Source: Lingula anatina (taxonomy: Eukaryota > Brachiopoda > Lingulata > Lingulida > Lingulidae). Taken from it: a stretch of 64,000 nucleotides of DNA. The stretch covers positions 1,005,136-1,069,135 of the forward strand of contig NW_019775491.1 in assembly GCF_001039355.2 (NCBI RefSeq). Direction: 5' to 3'. A program made the translations under genes and the position numbers. A model generated the notes under the pieces. That model was not told the DNA's origin, made no database searches, and saw nothing but the letters and a program-made list of their open reading frames with translations. The stretch's first letter is position 1. Each line of letters opens with the position of its first letter. Positions 34,801-46,374 of this stretch are shown here, piece by piece.

Positions 34801-37800
34801 ATATATGTATAAATGTATTTATGCATTTTTAATTTGTTTATTACCTGATGCATGTTTACAAAATATTTTTCATGCACACAGATTTGCATTTGTAATATAT
34901 GCTTGTTTGAATATAATTGTTAAAGCCAAAGCTTTATGTCACAGATATCTTTCACCAGTACATCTTGATTATTTGGATACTGTAATTATGTTTCATACTC
35001 CTTTTGTATTCAGTTGTTTTCATTCATGCATTATTAAGCATTGAGAGAATTTGTGGTTTGGTTGACATACATGTAGCACAGAAAGTGCAAAGTTAACATT
35101 AGATTATTATTGTGATGCATGTGCATGTAATGTTTGTGAGGTTGAAAAATTTTTTATAATTTTTATATTGATGAGATGTCACAAATTACTTGCACTGCAC
35201 TGTGTGTTGTTTTATTCAGTGTTCCTTTACAAGAGCCCACACATCCACAGCCAGCTACAGTTTCATCTAAATTGCCCAATAAAGTGAGTATCTGGCCCAT
35301 GTGGAGAAATGTGAAGTAGGAAGGTTTGCAGTCAACATTGAGCTTCAGATATTTGATAGAAGATAGATATACATTTTAAAAAACCTATCAGAAATAAATG
35401 CTTAAATAAATAATATTATTTAAATTGTAATTTCTTTGTGGTGTGCAAAATCCGGAATGGTGTCCCAGTATGTAGCATGCAGTTTTGTCTGTTTTCAAAT
35501 TTCAGCTGTTTAACACGATGAAACCCACAATCAGGTTAACTAGTGCTCACCAGTACAATGTTTTACATCCGATTAAACATGTAATAAAATAATTTTATAA
35601 GACAGATGAACCTTTCTTCAATGCATTGAATATTACAGATGGTTGTGCGGACATCAGATGTCAGAGTGTCTGAGAGAGTTTGCATGACCTCCATTACCCT
35701 CCAGAAACATAATCCTGTCTACAATGACCTGACTGATGAGGTATGGACAGTTCCATGAACTTATACTTTAATGCCTTTTTAGGTTGGAGACTACATATAC
35801 TAAATATAACTGAATAGTAACTTGTATATAAGATCATTGAAGCAATATTTATCTAGCACATTGTTGATTTAAATAAACTGTTTCTAAGTTACTAGTGAAT
35901 TGTTATAATTTCCATAGCTTTGCAATATATATCTGAAAAAAAAAGTGACACATATAGTTATTGTCTCTTTCATCAGATTGATCAGGCAACTGTGAAAAAC
36001 TTGGACAAAAACTTATTCCTTGGTGAAGAGATCAAGGAAGTATATCGTGAAATAATGAAGACAGTGCCGTCCACTCACTTAGATGTTGAACAGGTATATT
36101 ACTGGCATATGTGTGAATCCTTAACATATTATATATCTTCGATTTTCATGAATGCAAATATTGGTCTGTAAATATATAAGATGGAATATATATTAATTTT
36201 TCATTGATAAACTGTTATCTCGTTTTGCAATTAGAATATATAAAAGAAATTCCATATGTCCTTTCAGACCTTTTTTGGCAATACGTTTGTCAGCTTGAAT
36301 TTTTTCCCACCATTTCAGGATGAATTAGTGGTGCCCTCTGCTGACTCAGTTAACCTTTCCTCAGTGCTAGCATCTAGTACTTTATCTAAGAAGAAAAATG
36401 AGAGGATCATAAACTCTGAGTTAAGAAGCAGACAAGAACCTCCATGGGGAGAACTGGATGTTAGGGAATGGGCTAAAACGTGAGTTATATGAAATGCATT
36501 TTGAGTCCTTTTCCAGTAGGTGTTGTCATCTCGCCTGTTAACATAAGCTGTTATCATGTCTGAAGTTACACTTTATTGTAGTGACATTTGTAAGCACAAA
36601 ATATCGTATTCAGCTTGAGATGCAAATCCTTTTTATTCTTAAGTAAAGCCTGTTGCTGCATAATGTTGTTGCATATCATTATTTTACTTGTTATGTGTAA
36701 ATAGTATATGTTGTGTACTGTCCTCTTTGCTGGTAGCATATTTGTAAATTTGGCCTTCTGAGCAGTTGTACTTCTAGTTGTATGTAGCAATGATTATGTA
36801 AAAGGGTTGATATTTGTACTAATTTGTGATCTTGTCTTTCTTTATACCATATACAGTCAAAGGTGGGTCATTGAGGCATAAATAACAGCATGTTCTTTGG
36901 TCTTTGCTATTCATTCTGTCTTTTTGTATGCATGCGGCATGTTATCGTGCATTTAGCCAAGAGGCTCATGTGCATGTTGACTTTTCTTTGGCTCAGAAGT
37001 TTTGCTTCTTTTAATTTGCAGGTTAGCATTGATTTGTTTAAATTGCATGATTGTTTCTTCTTTTGCTAAATCTATATTAAATCAGGTACTTTAAACTTTA
37101 AACTGGTTACTTTGTCCAGCTAGGGTGTCCTGTGGTGTACTGAAACTGTTTTATCTATAAGTTGAATTATATCTAAATTGTATATATACTGCATCATTTC
37201 CCTTTTGATATAAATATACATACCCATAATTCTTTTTGTATATTCTGAGGTCAGTAGTTCTATATTCTCTGTACAGGTAGCACCCATCCCATTATTGTTT
37301 AAACCATGTATTTTTGCATAATTATTTTTGACTTGACTTGATTATTTTACTCATACGCATGTTACTTTTACCATTGTTTTTTATTCTAATCTGACTTCTC
37401 TATGTACCCTTTCCAAAATATACTGAACTATTTTTAAATAATTATCTAAAATTGTAGAAGTTAAATTTATAATATTTTAGATGCATCTGACCTTCTAAAA
37501 TATGCTTTTTGAGAGCAAAAAATCTAGCTGCAAAGTAAAACAAGTAATTTAGATATTTATAATTGGCTTGATTGCTAGAAGAGGTAGATGTATTTTGCAG
37601 ATAAGATGAACCAATTTGGCTTCTCACTAGTTAATTTAGTAAATGTTGTGATGTGAAATATGTCAGATTGAATATAATTAGGTTTTTGAAAATTAACAGT
37701 TTAAATAAACAAAATACAGATCTGCTATCTTCGATGATTATGGATATTCCAATTTATTGTTGCAATGCATACATTGAAGATTTTGACTGTTGTTTTTTAA

Positions 37801-40800
37801 TCTTACAGGCCAACAACACCACCTACAGATACCAAAGGAAACACTTACTTTGATCCAACAGTAAGTCTGAATCAAAGACCATGGATTTAGATCAACCCAA
37901 CATAATTACAAATATGGAGCCTAAAGATTCAGTCAACTGTTTCTTAAGACCAAACACAGTTAATGCCAAAAGTCTTATTTGAATAATAAAGGATTTTCAA
38001 CTTTCTGGGGAGTCTTTCAAAATGTTTTTTAAAACTGTTCCAGGTTCCCAGTAAGGCCAATCTTGCTGGTCCCCCCAGACCTGGGGCCCACTTATTTGAG
38101 GGTCTTGGTATGGATCTAGGGGGTTTAGGAGATGACTCCTACAGGGCACCTGTCCAGGACATGCCTGCTGCTGTGATGGAGAGAATGTCCAGGTCCTATG
38201 CCTCCTGGCTACAGTGGTGGAAAAGTACCATTAATACTGATGATTACATGAAGTACTTGTCAACTCAGGTTAGTTGCTATTCTAAAAATATGTAGGTTTG
38301 GGAGTTATGAATTTGTTTTTGTTTAGACTGGGATTAAATTTTCAGACATTTTATACGACAAATATTTTTATAGTTTCAGCTGTTTCATAATGATATATAT
38401 AAATTTTATTCAATGATTCATAAAAACTGTATTGATTTACCAACACACTCTTTTCACCTTTTTTTAAAATGTTATTTATTTATTATAGGAATCTGATTAC
38501 ATGGGAGTCATTTGTCATTTTTACAACTCTGATGATGAAGGTGATGAAGATGAGACTGCTAGGCTTAAGTCTAAAGAAGCTAAGGAAGCAGCAAAAAGGT
38601 AGAGACTTGCCCCAAAAGATAAAAATGTCTTAGAGGTTTTCTTTTCTATGTTGATGGTTAGCTGCCCCCCCTCCCCCCATTTTTGTATATTATTCATATT
38701 TGATAGAAATCAGTTTATCCCACAGTATTGAACTTTACTGACAACCCATTATAATTGATAACCTTTTTAGAGCAAGAGAGGAAAAGATAAAAGAGATGAG
38801 AGTACAAAAGACAGAATTTCAACCAGGAATGTGGAATGTAAACACCATAATGTTAGGAGGACTTGGGCGGGATCCTGAGTTGGAAGGTAAGAGACTGGAA
38901 ACTGATACAGGCACATTTGCTACTTGTAGAAAGGGGACTTAGCATGTATCTCTCACAAGTTATCATGAGAATAGGAGAAAAGACATGTCAAACTTTAGTT
39001 TTTTCAATGGAATGTATATATTTACTGAAAATTTATAATATTATTTTAACTCATTACAGAGGAAGAAAAAGAAAAGGAGAAGCCTGCAGAAGAAACAGTA
39101 GAGAAACCCAAGAAATCAATCTCCTTGATTTCAAAGAAATCTAAAGAAGTTTCCCAAGACTCATTAGATCAGCCCCCCAGAGATAAATCTAGGTATTACA
39201 AAATAAATTTACATATTTTGTTTTATAAGAAAAATTCATTTCATACATCTAGATAGGTATAGGGGTTTCATAAAATGGAGATATGTTGATAATACTATTG
39301 GTAAAAAGATCCTCAACAAAGCACCAAATGTAATGTGCTGTGGCAGTCTGCATTGTTAAGCTCTTGAAAAGCTTACACTAAATTACATATCCTAGCCCTA
39401 ATAGCCCAAATTTAAGGGCAAGTAGCCTAAAAAGTACTTGGCTGAGACTATGAGACTACTAAGACCATAAAGAACTGTATTATATTTTATCATTATATAC
39501 ATGGTTTCTTATGATATCTTTTATCATGAATCAAGCAATTTTTTTTTTGGTTTAAGCAGATTTTTGATAACTTTTGCTTATAAATTTATTTTAGACTGAG
39601 TGACAGAGGAGCGTCCAGATTAGCAACACAATCAAGAGGAGGAGAAACTGTGAAAAGTAGTGTAACTGGAATGGTAAGATAAAACTATTTAATGCTTCTT
39701 AAAAAACTAAAATATTTCAGGGAAAGTGCCACTTTGGTCAGTCTTTAAGTATATTAATGATGCTGAAAAAAAAAACACTCACCCTTTTCTATTGAATGGA
39801 GTAAATAATCAGCTTAATCAGATGTGAACTTGTTGCATTTCACAGAAACTTACACAATTTGATTTGTAAATTATTTAATGAGGTGGGAACAATTAATACC
39901 ATATTTTAAAAATTCAAATATATTGATTTTATGCACTTTGAAATAACTAATACAGCTGCACACACCATTTGTTTATAGAAGACTCCAGCCTCTGGTGTCC
40001 CTCCCTCCACAGTGGGCACCCCCCAGGACCGCCTGGAGCGTGTGTGGTCTGCACTGAAAATGCCAGACAACAAGAAGCTGGACATGGCTATCAAGTACAG
40101 TTCAGAGGAATACATAGGATTACTTGAAGAGGTATGATCAGAATGCACTTGAGCTCTATTGCCCATGCCCATGTTTGAAACATAACTGTGCACATCTACA
40201 TTTTCTTATGTGTAACATAAGCATGTATAATCTTATTTATTTACTGCATTTTGAAGATGTGATCATATTACTGCTGTATTGTTTTTTAGATTAATGGTAA
40301 TATTATATTTTGCAGTCAATTGAAGCCTGGGAAAAGTCAACAGACCTTATCTTGTTAAGAGAAGGATTTATAGCAAAATTGGAAAAGTTTGAGAGGTTAG
40401 CCTCAGACCCAAACAGGTTCTTTGAAAAAGGTGAGCAGTTTTATTTGATGGTTGTTATAATTTATCTGACATTTTGGCTAAACTAGAGCTTTATACTAGT
40501 TTTAAGTAAATGAAAAAGATAATTTGGGAAGATATTATGACCACATGTATAAAGCCATTTTTACGATAAGTGCTTCATAAATGAACCAGTTTGCTTTCCA
40601 TATGTTATTACAGGTAACATATAGTTTTTCAACTTCTGCTCCATTAATTACAGGTTACAGAGGTTCTTCAGTGGCTAGATTAGGTGAGGCAAAACAAAGG
40701 AGCTATCTTTATAAGGTAGGGGCGATCACAGAGTTTCATGCAAGTTTAATAAAAAAATTCTAACAGGACTTTACAGCAGCAACACTGGCATTTAAAATAT

Positions 40801-42140
40801 TTTTTTAAAAAAGCTGGTAATTGGTTTGTGGTGTTAAAACGCTGCTACTCCATTTTAATTTATAACTAGCTACAGTCAAAGGAAATTTTCCATGTTAATT
40901 TGTATTTATATTTATTTAATTATTGTTACCATTATTATTTTTTTTAGAAAATTGAAGAACTGGATTCTTTAGTGAAGAAGGCAGTGTTGAATGTTAGAGA
41001 CAAGTACCAGGATGTCATAACATATGCGGTAAGAGAAATTTCCAGGTGGTTCATAAAAGAATACCCTAATCAGCCCTACATTAGTGCATATGATATTTAG
41101 GATTGGCAGGACTATGTTTTGGTTAAAACTCCGACTTATATTGAACCTAAAAGGTACCCATCTGTTCTAACTTTGTCACCATAGTGGCAAGACTGCCACT
41201 CATTTGCTGAAGCTGTGAATGCTAGGTTTTTATTTGCAATTACCAGTCGATGGCAACCCACTTGTGTACACACCATATATCTACAGGTTTTCAAGATATC
41301 TGTAACAGTTGAAAAGATCATATATCTGCATTTTCTCAGATTGTTCCATTAGAATTTGAATTTATGATTTCTTTTTAGTTTGCAGATTTTTAAACAAAGT
41401 TCTTTATTCAAGTTTTTCATGGGTATTTCATACAAGTTAACAATCTAATAATACGATATTTAGACCCCATTCCCACAGATTTTAGATCGATCTATCCCTG
41501 TGGGGAGTCTCACTAGATTACTGTCAGCTTAGCCGGCTTAAGTGTCTGTCCCGCCTACTAAAAGCTGTAAGGGGGTAATTGACTACCGTGCGTGCTCGGC
41601 TGACAGCAATTTAGCGTGAACCCCCAGGGAGTTAGGTTGATTTAGATGGATCGATCTAAATCTATGGGAATGCAGTCCTAGTCTAGCTATGTATTTCTTA
41701 CAAAGGGATTATTCATGGGAGCCAGATTTCAAGATAGAAGCAATATTTGTAGTTCTTGTGCTGACATCTGAAGCTCAGAGCAGAAAAGAAATCACATGGA
41801 AAAGATGTACTATGTTTGTTGAGAGTAATAACAGGCATCTTTAATATTTTGCCAAAGGCATCCCGTTTTCATATAGTAAAATTAAGGGAAACTCATCACA
41901 GCTAGATAGCTAAAAATTTAACACAAACAGCATATACCTGTGCAGGAAAACATTAACAGATGTATTTTGATATTCCAGGGCCGTCCATATCTAGAAAAGC
42001 TGAAATGGGACAGAATAGAGATGTTGTACTGGTTACAGGAGGAGAGGAGACAGCAGGCACTGGAACAAGAACAGATGTACAGAGATGCAGTCGGCCTAAG
42101 GATGACACAGCTAGAGCCAATATTGCCACAGCAGACGTGA
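28864..42140 (+). CDS. CCDC87: Coiled-coil domain-containing protein 87
   Basis: Thirty coding exons with GT-AG sites join to a closed frame of 1044 aa: 28864-28989, 29256-29328, 29547-29596, 29859-29972, 30223-30294, 30459-30555, 30728-30809, 30961-31111, 31739-31753, 33017-33088, 33351-33487, 33715-33754, 33934-34077, 34433-34561, 34667-34767, 35220-35283, 35639-35740, 35977-36093, 36319-36479, 37809-37860, 38044-38268, 38489-38598, 38771-38886, 39060-39192, 39595-39673, 39979-40131, 40316-40430, 40654-40715, 40948-41028, 41979-42140. Family marks: MGPLSIF near the start, RGVFSGPANMSRL, EVYREIM, IINSELRSR, STINTDDYMKYLS, PGMWNVNTIM, LDMAIKYSS, DPNRFFEK and GRPYLEKLKWDRIEMLYWLQ. Human CCDC87 is shorter (~849 aa) and linked to sperm function. 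The C-terminus is Glu/Gln-rich and helical. Confidence 0.93.
31739..31753 (+). other. CCDC87: 15-nt microexon of CCDC87 (LPPGM)
   Basis: TTGCACAG precedes the 15 nt and GTAAGTGT follows. Both neighbours are in phase 0, so the five codons can be included or skipped without a frameshift. Inclusion is inferred from the splice sites only. Confidence 0.6.
41466..41675. mobile_element. MITE family 1, copy B, in the last CCDC87 intron
   Basis: It matches the 21.0-kb copy through TAGATCGATCTATCCCTGTG, AGTCTCACTAGATTACTG, GTCTGTCCCGCCTACTAAAA and CCCCCAGGGAGTTAGGT. Inverted ends contain CATTCCCA(C/T)AGATTT and GATCGATC. It is noncoding. Confidence 0.8.
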
Positions 42141-42696
42141 CGCACACACATGCTGTATTGAATTCTCTATAAACCAAATGAACAGTGCTATTGTACCATT
42201 CACACATTAAGACTCTTACAATAGTACAATTTGCAAACGGATGCCTTTAACAATAAATTAAAGCACATATAAAAACACTTCACTTTCAAACAATGCTCAT
42301 TTTAACATTTATTTGAAAACTACTATAATAGTTTCTGATTATATTTTTCCGCTTTTCAGTCCACTTAATTTATTGTTGAAAATGATTACTGTACAATCAT
42401 TGTATTTTATGTGTTCATTACAAAATTAATTTGTAAACAACCTTGTACATAATGTAAATAAACCAATATTGCTTACCAATATTTCCATTGTCATATTAAA
42501 TTATAATTTATTTGTTTTCCTTGGGTGCCACAATTAATAAAGAAAAGAAAATGCCATTAAAACACTTCTTAATGAAAACCACTGCAGCTCACCCATAGCC
42601 AAGTTTAACTGCACCTTGTTCAGGCTGCATGCAATTGGTCTCAAAATACAACCCTTTTTATGTTCTTGTAACATACTAAGAATCTTCTTGAGATTT
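42141..42696. terminator. Tail-to-tail 3' region of CCDC87 and MRPS30
   Basis: For CCDC87, AATAAA occurs at 42252-42257 and 42457-42462. For MRPS30 on the other strand, TTTATT at 42508-42513 reads as AATAAA. If the distal signals are used the two 3' UTRs come within about 50 bp of each other or overlap. Confidence 0.55.
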
Positions 42697-43682
42697 TTAA
42701 TTTCTGCCATGCTTCACTTCTTCTGCAATGTACTCTTTTTTGTTAACAGGAGCCTCATAATCTTCTGGCAGATAAGGCCTCAGATTAAATTCCCTTTCTT
42801 CTGGCTCAATAAGAAAACATTTTATCAATGTTTTCAAAACCTCGTCATTGAATCCTTTGACTTCTCCATCTTCCACAGTGTCATATAGGGCGAGTTCATC
42901 GAGAGCCCAACAGATATTCCTTTGGGGAATAACCTCATCAGACTTCCATTGCTCAAGGGTGTTCAGCTGGTATGCAAAAAAACTGAACCTCCTCCCATCA
43001 CCCACAATAGTCTGGCATGTAAGAGGGTATGTCAAGTTGTGATACATGCTAAAACCTGTAAAAAAATAGATACAGCACCAATATATTTATTATAAAAAGT
43101 AGGTTTATTTATTATTTTTAAAAAGTAGGTTTACATATTATTTGACCATATGGTTACTGCATTAGTAGTTTGCATGTACTTATAAGTGACCAGTTGAACA
43201 GTCAACCATTAAGGCTTGGATGTAGATGCCAATTTCAGTTGAGTGAATTAAGAGAGTAGGGCACAAATAGGCTTAAACTTTCAAGCATCCACAGTATTTA
43301 CAGTATACCCAGAAGATAAATAAACAACATTTTTCTGGAGTTTCAAAGGAGTTGTTTATTATATATCGCACAGCATGCACACATACATATCTATTATATA
43401 TAGCAAAAAAATGTCTGTTTATGTTCACACTGCCCTGAAAGAAATTTTATTTGTAAAAGGTAACTAGACAGCAAAGCTGGCAAACATACGTATATTATGC
43501 AGAAAAAGGCACACATGTTTTGGCCAATTTTGATCCACTGTTACATAAAGCTCAAAAATGGCATAATCACTCTCGCCCTCTTACCTTACATACTACAGGT
43601 AACATGGACATTGAAAAACTAGCAAGTGATTCAGTTCCATGGGATATAAAAACCAATAAAAATGCTGTGTAAAAAATGCAAA

Positions 43683-43756
<74 letters not shown>

Positions 43757-46155
43757 NNNNNNNNNNNNNNNNNNNNNNNNNNNNNTAAAAATTTACAAAA
43801 AAAAAAAAAAAAAAAAAAAAGGAGAGAGAGAGAATAACTACCATAAATGTAAACTGATCATGCTGATTTTCAAAAGCAATCTACCTCTTTACCCAAACAA
43901 AGCCACTCAGTAAATTTAAAGTAAAACAAAAATACAGTTTGGACGTTATGGGGCAACCGTCACCAAAATTGTAAAAAAAAATAATAATAATAATTACTCT
44001 TAATGTAAACCAGGCTATCATCCCTTTTTTGCAAGCAACTTGCTTCTTTACCAAACAAAGCCACTCAGTAAATTTTACGTAAAACAAAAATATGGTTTGG
44101 CAGTTATGGAGCGTCATGTGTCGAACAGCGATAGCGATCAGCACTTACAGTGTCTGTATATATAAAAATGATCATAAATTTTCATAAAAAAGTAAGATAT
44201 AAATTACATACCCAAGTAATGTGCCTTTGCTAGGAGCTGTGAAAATGAGATTCCAATCCCTGCTTGCAAAGTTATAGTCTTCATGTCATCTGGGTGAGGT
44301 AGGGAAGCTTCATCGATTTCTCTGCCTGGGGTATTGATGGTTAGGTAGGCAAACTCACAGGCTTGACCTAGGTGGTAACCTATTTGAAAAAGTATTAACT
44401 TTATTTTTCATTTCAACGTAGTATGATTCATAGTAATATTTTAAAGGTCGCTAGTAAGGTACTGCTTTTTATTCAAACGAGTTTGAAAAATAATTCTGTC
44501 CAAAAGTTGCTTGTCAGGTATGGTGTGTCCCTCAAAGGCACAAATAAGAAGTTCTTCTTTAAATCCACTCATTGATGTCCCACCTGGCACAAATCTTGGT
44601 TTACTTGGTGCTGTATGTTGTCCAACTGTCATAGGATTATATCTGAATTGGGGAATTTCTTCTGTGCACAGGGGATCTTCCTTTGAGATAAACTGTAACA
44701 AATATGAGAAATAAATGTTCTGTAAATGCAAAAGTAAAATTAGCCACAACAAGTCCACTTCCTTTCCTCCCCCCTACTTTTTCTACCTATATATCCTGCG
44801 AAGCTACTCATCTTTCCCAATTCAGACCTGTAAAATATCAAAACCATCCTAATACAAGTACCTGATGTTAATATATTTCCCTCTGAGATGTAGAGAAAAA
44901 TAAAGCAGTGTAAGTGACTGGCCAGTCATTTGCAACTTAATTATCTTAAGAATATATACACTATTAACATCTAAACAAATTACTAAAGATTTGAGAGTAC
45001 AAGAGGGATGAAGGGAATAATATTGAGTTGTAGGTGAGTCTTCACATTTTTATTAGTATGTAAAGACAAAAAGTACACTAAAATTTAATTAGTAATTACA
45101 CATCTTGACCTTCATCTTCCCAAAAGTACCCATATAATATGGTGCTGGTCCTGGGCTACTGAAAGTCCTGATTTTAGTGTGCTTTTCATGAGCCTTCAAA
45201 TGCAGCCTAAGATTCAAAAACTCGGCAACTGTGCCTTATGATATCATCTAAAATTCAAAATAAAAGCACACACCTCAGGTAATGGTTGTTCTGCAGTCAG
45301 AACAACATTTGCAGTGTGGGATGATTGGAACTTGAGAGCTTTTGTGACTTGATCAAAACCCTTCGGATGTTTGAAACCTGTATTAAAATATCCATTATCT
45401 TCTATGGCTTCATATCCACTTCGCAACCAGTAAGCCTCTATACGGACTTTCTTGTCTTGCAATAACTTCATTAAGTGAGGCTTTTTTCTGCATAAGGAAG
45501 TCCTTATTACATTCACAATTTGGCGAATAGATTCCTCTTCTCTTTTAATTCTCTCCTGTAAAGGAGTGCGGTGTTTAATAGGTTGGTGTGGGCGTCCATA
45601 TTGCACCACCTGTGCTTTCTCTTGGAGGATCACTTCTAAAACCAAAGGTTTGATGAAGTTAAACGTTTCATCATCCACTTCAATACTGCCATAAATATCT
45701 GGTAGCTCTCCTTTCACTAAGTGTGTCTTCGTGATATACTGGAAGAATTCAACCAGGCCATGTTCGCGCTGCCAGAGAGGAAGCTGGTAGACGATTACTT
45801 GTTCTTTAGAGCAAAGTTCCTCCAATCTTTCTGCTACATGTGGTATATCAAGAAGATCTTTTCCCTTTTCGTACATTACCCAAGCTTTTCTGTCGGGGAT
45901 ACATCCCCATTTTCCAGGAGGGAATCTCTCCTTAATCGGAGGATACTCAGCAACATCACCTTGTGGTTTGGGGTAGTCGAAACTTGCCGTCGCCGAATAG
46001 AAAGGCCATTCCTTCATGGTTGTGTTCTTATGAATTATTGTAGGGGGATTCCTTTCTCTCACTTTCTTTCTAATTTTGGCTCCAGATAAGTGTCTTCGAC
46101 AAATTTGAACAGCATTTTTACCCGCAAATTGTTGCAACCGCATGCAGGCAGCCAT
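42697..46155 (-). CDS. MRPS30: Mitochondrial ribosomal protein mL65 (MRPS30/PDCD9)
   Basis: Exons 45274-46155, ~44479-44692, 44212-44379 and 42697-43055 give about 540 aa. I chose the ATG at 46155 (MAACMRLQQF); an in-frame ATG at 46191 would add 12 residues. The N-terminus is basic with few acidic residues, as for a mitochondrial presequence. The C-terminal third carries the family signature: GDGRRFSFFAYQLNTL, RNICW, LYDTVEDGEVKGFNDEVL. Middle segments GYFNTGFKHPKGFDQ and PRFVPGG are also visible. The protein belongs to the large mitoribosomal subunit. The donor of exon 2 is unclear: only a weak CTC|GTTTGA gives the right phase. Head to head with GALK2. Confidence 0.9.
43686..43810. repeat. 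(CA)n plus A-rich tract with assembly gap 43757-43785
   Basis: A CA repeat runs into poly-A that is broken by 29 N and then continues as poly-A. The gap is a low-complexity assembly failure inside an MRPS30 intron. Confidence 0.9.
43835..44115. repeat. Two-copy tandem duplication, ~158-bp period, in MRPS30 intron
   Basis: ACCAAACAAAGCCACTCAGT-like sequence followed by AAATTT, GTAAAACAAAAATA and a GTTTGG...GTTATGG block occurs at about 43890-43955 and again at about 44050-44110. Weaker matches extend upstream of both. No function is apparent. Confidence 0.7.
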
Positions 46156-46374
46156 CTTTACTTCTTGGTGAAAATTTCCAAGATAATCCATTAATCTTTA
46201 AATTCACAAAGGTTATGTTTAATTTTTTGTAAAATTTCTCTTTTTGTTCCAAACATTTTGTCCCCCAATAATTTATCGAGTAGGTGTACTCTCTGATGAT
46301 TACTGATATGCACATTGGCTCATCTTGATAATACAATTATACATTACATCTGCACACCGAATGGGTTTATGACC
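46156..46374. promoter_or_regulatory. Probable bidirectional promoter, MRPS30 / GALK2
   Basis: The two start codons face away from each other with 219 bp between them, so both promoters and 5' UTRs must share this interval unless there are further upstream exons. No TATA box is obvious. Confidence 0.6.

Noticed and set aside
45721-46089. 122-codon + frame within MRPS30 exon 1
   Set aside because: Antisense shadow of the well-supported MRPS30 exon.
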